The notes below the pieces were generated by a model. It saw only the letters and a list, made by a program, of their open reading frames with translations, did not search any database and had not been told where the DNA came from. DNA of 48,572 nt from Pseudomonadales bacterium (GTDB taxonomy: Bacteria > Pseudomonadota > Gammaproteobacteria > Pseudomonadales > Azotimanducaceae): contig JAHRWB010000198.1 in the NCBI GenBank assembly GCA_019090385.1, forward strand, positions 1 through 48,572, written 5' to 3'. The translations under genes were made by a program, and so were the position numbers. The stretch's first letter is position 1; each line of letters opens with the position of its first letter. Of this stretch, positions 35,619-43,834 are shown piece by piece.

Positions 35619-36614
35619 TTATTGCATTCGCCCGCGCCGGGGAGATGAAGCATCAGTATTACTGCTCAGTGAAAGACTGACTGACACTGGGAGATGATCA
35701 GAAATATTACAATCAAGAACTTCAAATTCTGATATTTCCAATCCCGGGGTAACCAGCACATGGTCAAGCGCTACAGCTGGCTGCCAGCTCGGATAAGTAG
35801 GCAACACCTCTTCAGCAGGTCTTAAATTCGTGCTTTCCAATGGCGAGTTAAACAACAAAGACTGAAGGTGGCTGTTCATATCCCCTATCAGCACTACATG
35901 CTCTTCACCTTCAATAAGTCTGTGAACATATTCAAGTTGTAAATGGCGTGAACGTGTACCCAAAGATAAATGCATAAGTATGACCAGTACTTCTACACCA
36001 GAAAATTGAAAGCGCATAGTTATTGCGCCTCGCCCAGGTAACATGCCGGGTAACTTATGATCTTCCAACCTTGACGGCTTTATTCGAGAAAGCAAGCCAT
36101 TACCATGCTGAGCAAAGCGCCCCAAATCCCTATTCAGCTGGGCATACCAATAAGGGAATATGGCCTTATCCGCTAAATACGCAACTTGATTTACATATCC
36201 ACTACGCAAACTACCAGCATCGACTTCCTGCAGTGCGACCAGATCATAATCAGAGACAATTTTCGCAATTTTTTTCAGATTTTCGTGGCGTTCTTCGTGG
36301 GGCAACAAATGTTTCCACCCGCGGGTCAAATACTGTCGATAGGCACAAGTTGTAATTCCAACCTGGATATTAAAGCTCAAAAATCGAAGGACGGAGTTTT
36401 TTCGGGGCTCCAATCGTGCGGGGGCATCAGGATTGGCCATGGCCTGCACCTGAGAAATAGCAGGTTCCTGGGCGCGAGAGCTTCTCCAATTTAGCAAACT
36501 AATTAAATCCCCAGGTGTTTGTGGCGGCATTCCAGCAGTAACCAATGACTGCTTAGCCGCTTTCGTGGACCCAGGCTTAAGTTTACCAAGTGTATTCTGA
36601 TTTAAATGAGGCAC
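35619..36614 (-). CDS. Endonuclease/exonuclease/phosphatase family protein
   Basis: 331 aa. Catalytic-domain segments: RFLSFNIQVG (metal-site Asn), LVALQEVDAGS (metal-binding Glu), NRDLGRFAQHGNGLLSR, VLVILMHLSLG, VVLIGDMNSH (catalytic D-x-N), and C-terminal VALDHVLVTPGLE plus CNISDHLPVSVSL (D-H pair). All metal and catalytic residues of the fold are present. No signal peptide; the first 60 residues look disordered, so a later start is possible. Substrate (nucleic acid, phospholipid or other) cannot be told. The position next to dsbA is conserved in Pseudomonas. Confidence 0.88.
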   Translation of the reverse strand: MPHLNQNTLGKLKPGSTKAAKQSLVTAGMPPQTPGDLISLLNWRSSRAQEPAISQVQAMANPDAPARLEPRKNSVLRFLSFNIQVGITTCAYRQYLTRGWKHLLPHEERHENLKKIAKIVSDYDLVALQEVDAGSLRSGYVNQVAYLADKAIFPYWYAQLNRDLGRFAQHGNGLLSRIKPSRLEDHKLPGMLPGRGAITMRFQFSGVEVLVILMHLSLGTRSRHLQLEYVHRLIEGEEHVVLIGDMNSHLQSLLFNSPLESTNLRPAEEVLPTYPSWQPAVALDHVLVTPGLEISEFEVLDCNISDHLPVSVSLSLSSNTDASSPRRGRMQ

Positions 36615-36689
36615 GCCTTACATTTTCCTACTTAATTTTTAATTGGGTTACTGCTATTTGGACCCAAAAAATAAGCAGACGGCTCAATT

Positions 36690-37328
36690 TTATTGGTCAC
36701 TCTCACTCTCTTGTTGCACCAGAAAATCAACAACATCAAGCATTCGCGTATTATTACCAGCCATTATGCCATCAACAACGTATTTGCCACCAACAACCAT
36801 GGTCGGCACCCCTTTCACACGATACATTCGACCACTCGCACGCGCCTGTTGAACCTGGCTGCGTACGCCAAAAGAATCGAAAATGCTGGTAAACTCAGAC
36901 TTTTCTACCCCGGCATTTATCTTAAACAACTCCGCCATCTGTCCCGCAGTTTTAAAATCGATGCCTGTTTCATGAATTGCGGTAAATATGGGCATGTGAA
37001 CTTTTTCGCTAATACCCAAAATCTGGGCAGTGTAAAAAGACTGCGCTAAAGTCTCCCAGGACTTATTGAGTACCGCCGGGATACGCCTGAAGGACACATC
37101 GTCATTTTGCACGGAAAGCCATTGCTGCAATTCAGAGTCAAAGTTATAACAATGAACGCATCCATAGGAAAATATTTCGATGACTTCAACTTTAGATTCG
37201 TCAAGAGTTTGAACAGGAATGACTAATTTCTGATAATCAACGCCCTGCTCATACCCTTGTTGCCCGAAAAGCTGGAAACCAAATAGCAGAAAAGCCACCG
37301 CACAAAGGCCTTTAACAAATATATTCAT
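36690..37328 (-). CDS. dsbA: Thiol:disulfide interchange protein DsbA
   Basis: Periplasmic oxidase that introduces disulfides into exported proteins. 212 aa with a signal peptide (cleavage near FGFQLFGQQG). The active site is CVHC (C57-C60) in FSYGCVHCYNFD, instead of the CPHC of E. coli; CVHC is known in other DsbA proteins. The cis-proline loop is GVPTMVVGGKYVV. The helical insert (about 90-150) is intact. It lies between the EEP gene and cytochrome c4, whose haem maturation also depends on thiol chemistry. Confidence 0.96.
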   Translation of the reverse strand: MNIFVKGLCAVAFLLFGFQLFGQQGYEQGVDYQKLVIPVQTLDESKVEVIEIFSYGCVHCYNFDSELQQWLSVQNDDVSFRRIPAVLNKSWETLAQSFYTAQILGISEKVHMPIFTAIHETGIDFKTAGQMAELFKINAGVEKSEFTSIFDSFGVRSQVQQARASGRMYRVKGVPTMVVGGKYVVDGIMAGNNTRMLDVVDFLVQQESESDQ

Positions 37329-37420
37329 TCCTTTTTCCTAACTTAAACAGACCATGAAGATGCAATGTAGCTTATTGGACAATACCTAACCCGGAAATAC
37401 TGCATAAATCCGGAAAAATA

Positions 37421-38053
37421 TTATTCTCCCGACATCTGCAATCCCTGAATGTAGTTTGCTAAAGCCTGAATTTCACCATCTGTTAGCCCGCCCGCAATCT
37501 GGCGCATCATGCCGCCGGTCTTTTCATCCGTAGCCCGGGTACCTTCTCGATACCTGGTCAGTTGTTCTACAAGGTATTCTTGCGATTGGCCCGCTACTCG
37601 TGGAAACCCAGCCAGGTTATTACCTACTCCAGAAGGAGAATGACATGCAGTACAAGCAGAAACGCCCTTTTCCATAATTCCGCCGCGATAAATGGACTCA
37701 CCAAGTGTTAACTTGTCATCAGTGGATACACCTTTAAAGCCAGGTAAAGAAGCAAAGTAGGCCGCTAGATCTGACAATTGCTGGCTACTTTTACCATTTA
37801 GCTGGCCCGCCATTAATGGCGCCACTCGCTCTCCGGATTGGATCATATGCAATTGATCCAGAAGGTATTTTTCATTCTGTCCAGCCAACTTCGGATAATT
37901 CGGCATCAATCCCTGACTACCATCTTGACCATGACAAGCTGCACAAGCTAAAGCCAGACTTTTGCCTGCTTCAATATTTCCACCAGCCTGCACATGGCTA
38001 CCTATTGCAAAACTAAACAATACCAAAGCCAGTACCAATCCATTCAATCGCAT
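37421..38053 (-). CDS. cc4: Diheme cytochrome c4
   Basis: 210 aa from the ATG at 38053, chosen because a signal peptide (RLNGLVLALVLFSFAIGSH) begins there and GAAGGACGGA precedes it; a longer upstream frame to 38173 is not needed. Two haem sites, CAACHG and CTACHS, with LAGQNEKYLLDQLHMIQSGERV and VAGQSQEYLVEQLTRYREGTR as the two domain cores and Met ligands in APLMAGQ and GGMMRQIAGGL. Periplasmic, membrane-associated donor to cytochrome c oxidases. Divergent from engB. Confidence 0.94.
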   Translation of the reverse strand: MRLNGLVLALVLFSFAIGSHVQAGGNIEAGKSLALACAACHGQDGSQGLMPNYPKLAGQNEKYLLDQLHMIQSGERVAPLMAGQLNGKSSQQLSDLAAYFASLPGFKGVSTDDKLTLGESIYRGGIMEKGVSACTACHSPSGVGNNLAGFPRVAGQSQEYLVEQLTRYREGTRATDEKTGGMMRQIAGGLTDGEIQALANYIQGLQMSGE

Positions 38054-38236
38054 ATCTATTTTCCGTCCTTCACAAGGGGTATTCAACTTAACCCAGGACA
38101 ATGCCCCGGGACCCGTATCCAGAATTCCTCTTCTCAATGTGGCGCTTGCCAAAAAAACATCCTGAGCGTGCACCTATCACTAGAATAGTACATCCAGTAA
38201 AATCCGCGGATTATATACCATTGAACTGAGAAATGA

Positions 38237-38857
38237 GTGACTGTCGACATTAATCAACCAGAAAAGAACAGGGCAAAGCAAATTGAGGCCGTATTTCTCA
38301 TTAGCGCAGCGAGCCCTGGGCAATATCCCGCAGAAAACGGCTACGAAATTGCTTTTGCCGGGCGCTCCAACGCGGGAAAGTCCAGTGTATTAAATCGACT
38401 TACCGGTAATCGACAGCTGGCCAGAACCAGTAAAACGCCCGGCCGAACACAGCTCATCAATTTCTTTGATGTCACCGGAGGCGGCCGCTTAGTGGACTTA
38501 CCTGGATACGGCTATGCCAAAGCATCTCAAAAACAAAAGCTAAACTGGCGAAAAAACAACGAACACTATTTATCGCAACGAGATTCTCTTGCCGGGCTCA
38601 TTCTAGTAATGGATATCAGGCACCCCTTCCAGCCCTATGACCTTGAAATGATAGATTGGGCTTTAGACTCGAGACTCCCGCTGCATATGCTGCTCAACAA
38701 ATGCGATAAACTCAAACAGGGAGTGCGAACAAACACTCTACGCGAGGCAACACAAAAAATATCTGAAACCAATTTACTCACGGTACAGCTTTTTTCTGCA
38801 AAATCCGGCATCGGATTGGATCAAGCTCGGGACCAGATAAATAAATGGAGAACGTAA
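38237..38857 (+). CDS. engB: Ribosome-biogenesis GTPase EngB (YihA/YsxC)
   Basis: Small essential-type GTPase for 50S assembly. 206 aa. G1 AGRSNAGKSSVLNRLTG, G2 Thr in SKTPGRTQLINFF, G3 DLPGYGYAKAS, G4 NKCDKLKQG and G5 SAKSGIG are all intact. GTG start: the preceding in-frame codon is a TGA, so no earlier start exists. It faces polA tail to tail across the small-RNA candidate, the same arrangement as yihA-spf-polA in E. coli and ErsA in Pseudomonas. Confidence 0.96.
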   Translation: MTVDINQPEKNRAKQIEAVFLISAASPGQYPAENGYEIAFAGRSNAGKSSVLNRLTGNRQLARTSKTPGRTQLINFFDVTGGGRLVDLPGYGYAKASQKQKLNWRKNNEHYLSQRDSLAGLILVMDIRHPFQPYDLEMIDWALDSRLPLHMLLNKCDKLKQGVRTNTLREATQKISETNLLTVQLFSAKSGIGLDQARDQINKWRT

Positions 38858-38858
38858 A

Positions 38859-38895
38859 TAAAAAGCCCCCCGGATAACAGTGTTATCCGGGGGCT
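38859..38895 (-). terminator. Strong intrinsic terminator between engB and polA
   Basis: AGCCCCCCGGATAACA (38864-38879) pairs with TGTTATCCGGGGGCT (38881-38895): about 13 pairs closed by a 3-base loop, with one extra C. On the minus strand it runs directly into UUUUUAUUUA, so it terminates polA and/or the small RNA. On the plus strand no U-run follows. Confidence 0.9.
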
Positions 38896-38969
38896 GCTGT
38901 CCAATTACGCTACGGGGGGGCGCATGTTGGTTCGAGCATCTCTATGATGGGTCAGGAAGCGAATGCCCT
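38859..38969 (-). ncRNA. Candidate Spot 42/ErsA-position small RNA
   Basis: About 110 nt, minus strand, between polA and engB. It has promoter-like boxes upstream (TTCTTA, 17 bases, TATATA) and the strong terminator at its 3' end. The start near 38969 is read from the -10 box. The predicted RNA begins AGGGCAUUCGCUUCCUGACC and contains a seven-C run that could pair with G-rich ribosome sites. Spot 42 (109 nt) in E. coli and ErsA in P. aeruginosa lie in the same gap and orientation; I do not see clear sequence identity with either. Alternative: simply the 3' untranslated part of polA mRNA. Confidence 0.55.
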
Positions 38970-38974
38970 ACAGC

Positions 38975-39003
38975 TATATATATTGACAACACCTTATTAA
39001 GAA
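38975..39003 (-). promoter_or_regulatory. Promoter-like boxes for the small-RNA candidate
   Basis: Minus strand: -35 TTCTTA (38998-39003), 17-base spacer, -10 TATATA (38975-38980). Both hexamers deviate from consensus. The spacing is ideal and the position gives a Spot 42-sized RNA ending at the terminator. Confidence 0.4.
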
Positions 39004-39045
39004 AAGTTCAATACGATCAAAAAAAACACTATTTCTCCGTTTCCT

Positions 39046-41808
39046 TTAATGCGCTACGTCCCAGTTATCGCCAAACCCGATTTCAACAATTAGTGGCACA
39101 TCCAATTCCGCGGCATGTTCCATACATTCTGCCACCCCACCAGACAATGCTTCAACTTGCTCCTCATTCACCTCGAATACCAATTCATCATGCACCTGCA
39201 TGACCATTTGAGCATCAATTCCTGAGCTATCCAGCCATTTGTCTACAGCAATCATTGCGCGCTTTATAATGTCGGCAGCAGTACCCTGCATAGGCGCATT
39301 AATTGCCGTACGCTCGGCGGCTTGCCGACGCTGACCATTTCGAGCATTAATTTCGGGTAGATATAACCTCCGACCAAATACAGTTTCTACATAACCCGCA
39401 CTTCGCGCCTGTTCGCGAATATCGTCCATATAATCTTTAACGCCAGGATAGTGCGAAAAATAAACATCAATATATTCAGCAGCTGTTTTCCTGTTGACCT
39501 TCAATTGACGCGCCAATCCAAAAGCAGACATGCCATAAATTAATCCAAAATTAATGGCCTTTGCGCTGCGACGCTGTTCATCCGTTACAGATTCAATGTT
39601 CCCCCCAAATACTTCGGCAGCAGTAGATCTATGCACATCAAGATTGTTTTCAAATGCGTTCATTAGCCCTGCATCCCCAGACAAGTGAGCCATAATTCGT
39701 AATTCAATCTGCGAATAATCCGCAGCCAACAAACATTTTCCTTCAGGGGCAATAAATGCTTGTCGAATTTTTCGGCCTTCCGCGGTGCGAATAGGAATAT
39801 TCTGTAAATTGGGGTCCGAAGAAGACAATCTTCCGGTTGCAGCTACAGCCTGATGATAAGAAGTATGAATTCTGCCAGTGTCCGGGTCTATCTGTAACGG
39901 TAGTTTATCTGTATATGTTGATTTCAGTTTCGCCAAACTTCTATATTCAAGAATAATTCTGGGTAGTTCAAAATCGTCCGCTAACTCTACAAGCACCGGC
40001 TCCGCTGTAGAGGGTTGTCCTTTGGGAGTTTTTCTCAACACAGGTAAATTGAGCTGATTGCAAAGAATTTCCTGTAACTGCTTTGGGGATGCCAAATTGA
40101 AATTTGTTCCGGCCTCATCCCAGGCCCGCTGAGTAAGCGCCTGCATACCAATTGCCAACTCTTCACTTTGCTTCTGCAGCGCCTTCCCATTTACTAGCGC
40201 CCCTTTTCGTTCGACTTTTGATAGCACCCTGATTAATGGCACCTCAATGTCAGTATATACACTGACCAAACGATTGGTTTCGTGTTCTCCACCATCGAGC
40301 AAAGGCCAAATGCATTCATGCAACTTAAGTGCGACGTCAGCATCTTCAGCAGCATAATATCCTGCAACGTCAACACTCACTTCGTTGAACGTAATTTGTT
40401 TCACACCTTTGCCTGCCACCTCTTCAAATGACACGGTCTCTATCTGCAAATAATATCTGGCCAAGGCATCCATATTATGTCGTGTAGCAACACTGTTTAA
40501 CACATAAGATTGCAGCATCGTGTCATGCCTTGGGCCTCGAATTTCAATCCCATAACGCGCAAGCACACTTTCATCATATTTTAAATTTTGCGCAACCTTG
40601 GTAAGGCTAGGGTCTTCCAATATTGATTTAAATTCATTCAAAGCATAGTCTAAGGGGATCTGTTCAGGAGCACCAGGGTAGTCATGACCGATCGGTATGT
40701 AAGCTGCTTCTCCGGCATTAATTGCTAGTGAAAACCCTACTAACTTAGCTTGCATATAGTTAAGGCTGGTTGTTTCAGTATCAAACGCAAAGAACCCAGC
40801 CTTTTTTGCGCGGCCAATCCATTTCGTTAGATCTGCTATACTATACAATATTGTATACTGAGGCTTATCAGCATCCGTGCCAACAATATCATCATTCTGC
40901 GAAAAACCAGGGCGGCCTGCTACACCGCGCGAATCAGCATCTTGTTCATCAAGCTCCTTCAACCAAGCCCTAAATTCCAAGCGGGTATATATCTCTCGTA
41001 AAGAATTTTTGTCAACAGTCCCTGGAGTCAATTCATCAAGTTGCAAGCCAAGATCCAAGTCGCATCGTATAGTTGTTAACTCCTTAGACAAAGGAAGTAG
41101 ATCGACAGTGTTTCGCAAGCTTTCCCCAACTTTTCCTTTAATCTCATCAGCACTATTTATGACCGCATCCAAACTACCATACAAGTTTAACCACTTTGCC
41201 GCGGTCTTAGGGCCCACTTTCGGTACACCAGGGATGTTGTCGGAGGTATCACCCATGAGCGCGAGATAATCAATAATCAGTTCCGGCGGTACGCCAAATT
41301 TTTCAATCACCCCTTGCCTGTCCATATAAGTATCAGACATTGTATTTACAAGACTGACATGTGCATTGACTAGCTGAGCCATGTCTTTATCCGAGGTAGA
41401 TATAACCGTAACTATTTCACGATTTGTCGCCTGAGCTGCGAGAGTGCCAATGACATCATCCGCTTCAACATCTTCGATGATCAGCAAAGGTAATTTCAAA
41501 GCTCTAATAATCTCGTGCACGCCACTAATCTGCACCCGAAGGTCATCTGGCATTGGCGGGCGATTAGCTTTGTAGTCCGCATATAAATCATTTCGAAAAT
41601 TTTTGCCCTTTGCATCAAAAACAACAACAATATGACTGCCAGGGTAGTCAAGTTGTAATTTTTTCAACATGGAGATTACCCCACGTATCGCGCCTGTGGG
41701 CTCACCGGAGGAAGTTCGTAAATCAGGTAATGCGTGATAGGCCCTAAAAAGATAGGAAGATCCATCAACCAGCAGTAAAGGTTTGTCGTGGGTCATTTTT
41801 TCGGTCAA
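39046..41808 (-). CDS. polA: DNA polymerase I
   Basis: Okazaki fragment processing and repair polymerase. 920 aa with all three domains. 5' nuclease (1-290): LLLVDGSSYLFRAYHALP, EDVEADDVIGTLA, STSDKDMAQL, LMGDTSDNIPGVPKVGPKTA. 3'-5' exonuclease (about 320-510): FAFDTETTSLNYMQ with the D-x-E pair, and YAAEDADVALKL. Polymerase (about 530-920): motif A DYSQIELRIMAHLSGD, O-helix RRSAKAINFGLIYGMSAFGL, motif C VMQVHDELVFEV. Proofreading residues are intact, unlike in some polymerase I proteins. Transcribed away from DUF2782-thrB and toward engB. Confidence 0.98.
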   Translation of the reverse strand: MTEKMTHDKPLLLVDGSSYLFRAYHALPDLRTSSGEPTGAIRGVISMLKKLQLDYPGSHIVVVFDAKGKNFRNDLYADYKANRPPMPDDLRVQISGVHEIIRALKLPLLIIEDVEADDVIGTLAAQATNREIVTVISTSDKDMAQLVNAHVSLVNTMSDTYMDRQGVIEKFGVPPELIIDYLALMGDTSDNIPGVPKVGPKTAAKWLNLYGSLDAVINSADEIKGKVGESLRNTVDLLPLSKELTTIRCDLDLGLQLDELTPGTVDKNSLREIYTRLEFRAWLKELDEQDADSRGVAGRPGFSQNDDIVGTDADKPQYTILYSIADLTKWIGRAKKAGFFAFDTETTSLNYMQAKLVGFSLAINAGEAAYIPIGHDYPGAPEQIPLDYALNEFKSILEDPSLTKVAQNLKYDESVLARYGIEIRGPRHDTMLQSYVLNSVATRHNMDALARYYLQIETVSFEEVAGKGVKQITFNEVSVDVAGYYAAEDADVALKLHECIWPLLDGGEHETNRLVSVYTDIEVPLIRVLSKVERKGALVNGKALQKQSEELAIGMQALTQRAWDEAGTNFNLASPKQLQEILCNQLNLPVLRKTPKGQPSTAEPVLVELADDFELPRIILEYRSLAKLKSTYTDKLPLQIDPDTGRIHTSYHQAVAATGRLSSSDPNLQNIPIRTAEGRKIRQAFIAPEGKCLLAADYSQIELRIMAHLSGDAGLMNAFENNLDVHRSTAAEVFGGNIESVTDEQRRSAKAINFGLIYGMSAFGLARQLKVNRKTAAEYIDVYFSHYPGVKDYMDDIREQARSAGYVETVFGRRLYLPEINARNGQRRQAAERTAINAPMQGTAADIIKRAMIAVDKWLDSSGIDAQMVMQVHDELVFEVNEEQVEALSGGVAECMEHAAELDVPLIVEIGFGDNWDVAH

Positions 41809-41856
41809 TATTAAAGGGTACCCAACATTAACACATATGGCTTTCTCATCAGAAAT

Positions 41857-42165
41857 ATGACCTCAAACATAAATACGTTCATTCTAAAACTGTACCTGGC
41901 CGGGTTGGTGGGGTTTTTTTTCAACACAGGCTATCTTAACGCCGCATCTGCGCTTGAAGCCCTGAAAGGGCCAGATGTCGTGATTATTGAAGGTGACAAA
42001 CGCACCGTCTATGAATATCGACAAAGTGGTCAGCTCAGGATGATTAGAATTGTACCTAAAACAGGCAAACCCTATTACCTGGTTCCCGTGGATCAAACTC
42101 AAAACTTTGGAGACCTTGAAAAAGCGGACAAACTTGTTAAACAGTGGGTCTTGGTTAAATTTTAA
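41857..42165 (+). CDS. DUF2782 family exported protein
   Basis: 102 aa with a signal peptide (cleavage near TGYLNAASALE). Mature part VVIIEGDKRTVYEYRQSGQLRMIRI followed by PKTGKPYYLVPVD is the DUF2782 core, a small beta-rich domain of unknown function. Placement between polA and thrB is conserved in Pseudomonas. The stop shares one base with the thrB ATG (TAATG), so the two are translationally coupled. Confidence 0.9.
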   Translation: MTSNINTFILKLYLAGLVGFFFNTGYLNAASALEALKGPDVVIIEGDKRTVYEYRQSGQLRMIRIVPKTGKPYYLVPVDQTQNFGDLEKADKLVKQWVLVKF

Positions 42166-43175
42166 TGGCTGTTATTACCGACCTTTCACCAAAGCAAATT
42201 AGAGGGATATTCGCCAACTACAACTTGGGTGAAGTCTGTAGTTTTTCGCCTGCCTCCAATGGTATTGAAAACACCAACTATTACGTAAGCACAAGTACAC
42301 TCACTAAAAGGGCGCGCAAAAAAATTCACTCTCCCAAAACCCGGGATTTTTTACTTACGCTAATTGAACGCGACCTTCCTGTTAATCCACTATTACAGCC
42401 AATACTTTTATGTTGCGAGAAAGCCGGGCTACCAGTAGCCAACCTACTAGCAAACAATCAGGATAAATTCGAAGGCGCATTTGGAAATAAGCCATTTGTT
42501 ATTTCCCCCAAACTACGTGGCCATCACGTATTTAATCCTACGAAAGTCCAGTGTGAAGCTATCGGTCGGTTCCTTGCACGCTTTCATCTAGCTTGTCATA
42601 CATACCGCTTCACCCAAACTGCCAATGCAAATACCAATAACCTTATACAAGCAACAAAAGACATAGAGAAAAATATTTCTCACGCAGACGCAACTCTCAT
42701 TCGAGAAACCATTAAAAGCATCAGATCAATGCTGGTCCGAAATGATGTAAAGAACCTGCCCCAGGGCATCATTCATGGTGACTTATTTAGAGACAATGTC
42801 CTGTTCAATGAGCGCGGTCTTTCTGGTGTGCTTGAATTCCACCATGCTAAACGTAGTTACTGGTTATTTGACCTTTGCGTCGCTGTCAACGATTGGTGTT
42901 CCGATGGTAGTGGTATGCTTGATACTGATAAAACACTTAAGCTTGTCTCGGCCTATAATAGTATCCGACCACTGGTGCGTGAAGAGTTCTGGTTTTTCCC
43001 AGTTTTTTCCCTTTATGCGGCAATAACGTTCTGGCTTTCTCGCCTGACGACCATTTTAAGTTCTGGAGATCTCCGTTGCCAGCCAACTAAAAACCCAGGA
43101 GAGTTTCGGAAAATTGTTACTCAACATACCTCTCACCCTTTTTATCTAGATAGTCGACTTCTAGGTCACTACTAG
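42165..43175 (+). CDS. thrB: Homoserine kinase (ThrB, APH-kinase type), divergent
   Basis: Phosphorylates homoserine, the substrate step before threonine synthase. 336 aa, in the Pseudomonas-type family with an aminoglycoside-phosphotransferase fold. Conserved: SNGIENTNYYVS, FLLTLIERDLP, ISPKLRGHHVFNPTKVQC, catalytic loop GIIHGDLFRDNVLF (D206), LFDLCVAVNDWC, FWLSRL. Two oddities are seen. The metal-binding Asp of the usual I-D-F-Y segment is Glu (VLEFHH, E224), and a basic insertion at about residues 44-60 (LTKRARKKIHSPKTRD) interrupts the N-lobe beta hairpin. The frame is intact. The 3' end overlaps the sco gene by 4 bp. Confidence 0.88.
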   Translation: MAVITDLSPKQIRGIFANYNLGEVCSFSPASNGIENTNYYVSTSTLTKRARKKIHSPKTRDFLLTLIERDLPVNPLLQPILLCCEKAGLPVANLLANNQDKFEGAFGNKPFVISPKLRGHHVFNPTKVQCEAIGRFLARFHLACHTYRFTQTANANTNNLIQATKDIEKNISHADATLIRETIKSIRSMLVRNDVKNLPQGIIHGDLFRDNVLFNERGLSGVLEFHHAKRSYWLFDLCVAVNDWCSDGSGMLDTDKTLKLVSAYNSIRPLVREEFWFFPVFSLYAAITFWLSRLTTILSSGDLRCQPTKNPGEFRKIVTQHTSHPFYLDSRLLGHY

Positions 43176-43834
43176 AAATTAGCCGATAATGTACGGTAGC
43201 TGTCAATAATCTGTTGGGAGCTGTGCGGTATTTTAATAAAGCCGTGATAGTGTCCACGCGGATTGACCAATACAATGTTGCCTGAATGTTCAACTTGATA
43301 ACTTTCAGGGTTAGTGGAATCCGGAACTTTCCCATAAGCAACGTTTAGCTGTTGTGCCAAACTCGCTATTTCCAAGTTATCGCCCGTAACACCCAAAAAT
43401 CTTTTGGAAAAATTGCTAACATACTGCTTAAGCGTCTCAATATCATCTCGATCCGGATCAACCGTTATAAGAACAACTTGATAACCTTCATACAGCTTTG
43501 CGTCTTCCGCCTGGCGCAAATTACGCTCTACTTCTGCCAATACGGCAAGCGTTACCGGACAAATATCTGGACAGGAAGTAAACCCAAAGTATAGAAAAGA
43601 CCAGACTCCTTTTATATTTTCTAGACTGAACAGTTCCCCGTTGTGATCTACCAACTCGATACTAGCTATTTCCCGGGGCCTTGGAAGTACAAAAGTCCCT
43701 TGCTCACGCAGCATTTCATTACTCAGAATTACCGGGCGGTTTATGTTATTAATCAGTGCCAGTAAAACTAAAGAGATAAAAATAGCACAGGCAATAACTG
43801 TTTTTCTTATTCCAGATTGTTGGGCCTCACTCAT
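43172..43834 (-). CDS. SCO1/SenC copper chaperone for cytochrome c oxidase
   Basis: Delivers copper to the CuA site of oxidase subunit II. 220 aa with one N-terminal membrane anchor (about residues 12-29). Thioredoxin fold with copper ligands CPDIC in FGFTSCPDICPVTLAVL and the distal His in YQVEHSGNIVLVNPRG; LITVDPDRDDIETLKQYV is the family signature. Overlaps ctaA by 4 bp at its start and thrB by 4 bp at its end. In Pseudomonas a cyoE/ctaB gene lies between ctaA and this gene; none is here. Confidence 0.95.
   Translation of the reverse strand: MSEAQQSGIRKTVIACAIFISLVLLALINNINRPVILSNEMLREQGTFVLPRPREIASIELVDHNGELFSLENIKGVWSFLYFGFTSCPDICPVTLAVLAEVERNLRQAEDAKLYEGYQVVLITVDPDRDDIETLKQYVSNFSKRFLGVTGDNLEIASLAQQLNVAYGKVPDSTNPESYQVEHSGNIVLVNPRGHYHGFIKIPHSSQQIIDSYRTLSANF

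Noticed and set aside
36850-37170. CVHC active site of DsbA as a novelty
   Set aside because: CVHC is known in other DsbA proteins, so it is noted in the annotation but is not a finding.
38054-38173. 40-residue N-terminal extension of cytochrome c4
   Set aside because: It would place the signal peptide in the interior of the protein. The ATG at 38053 has a ribosome site and starts the signal peptide.
38890-38940. tRNA-like sequence: minus strand GTAGCGTAATTGGACAGC resembles a D-arm, and GGTTCGAGC on the plus strand resembles a T-loop
   Set aside because: The two elements are on opposite strands. No acceptor stem or anticodon arm can be formed, and the adjacent strong hairpin is a terminator.
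38880-39203. Plus-strand 107-codon frame across the polA 3' end
   Set aside because: Antisense to the polA C-terminus and to the terminator/small-RNA region; no recognisable protein features.
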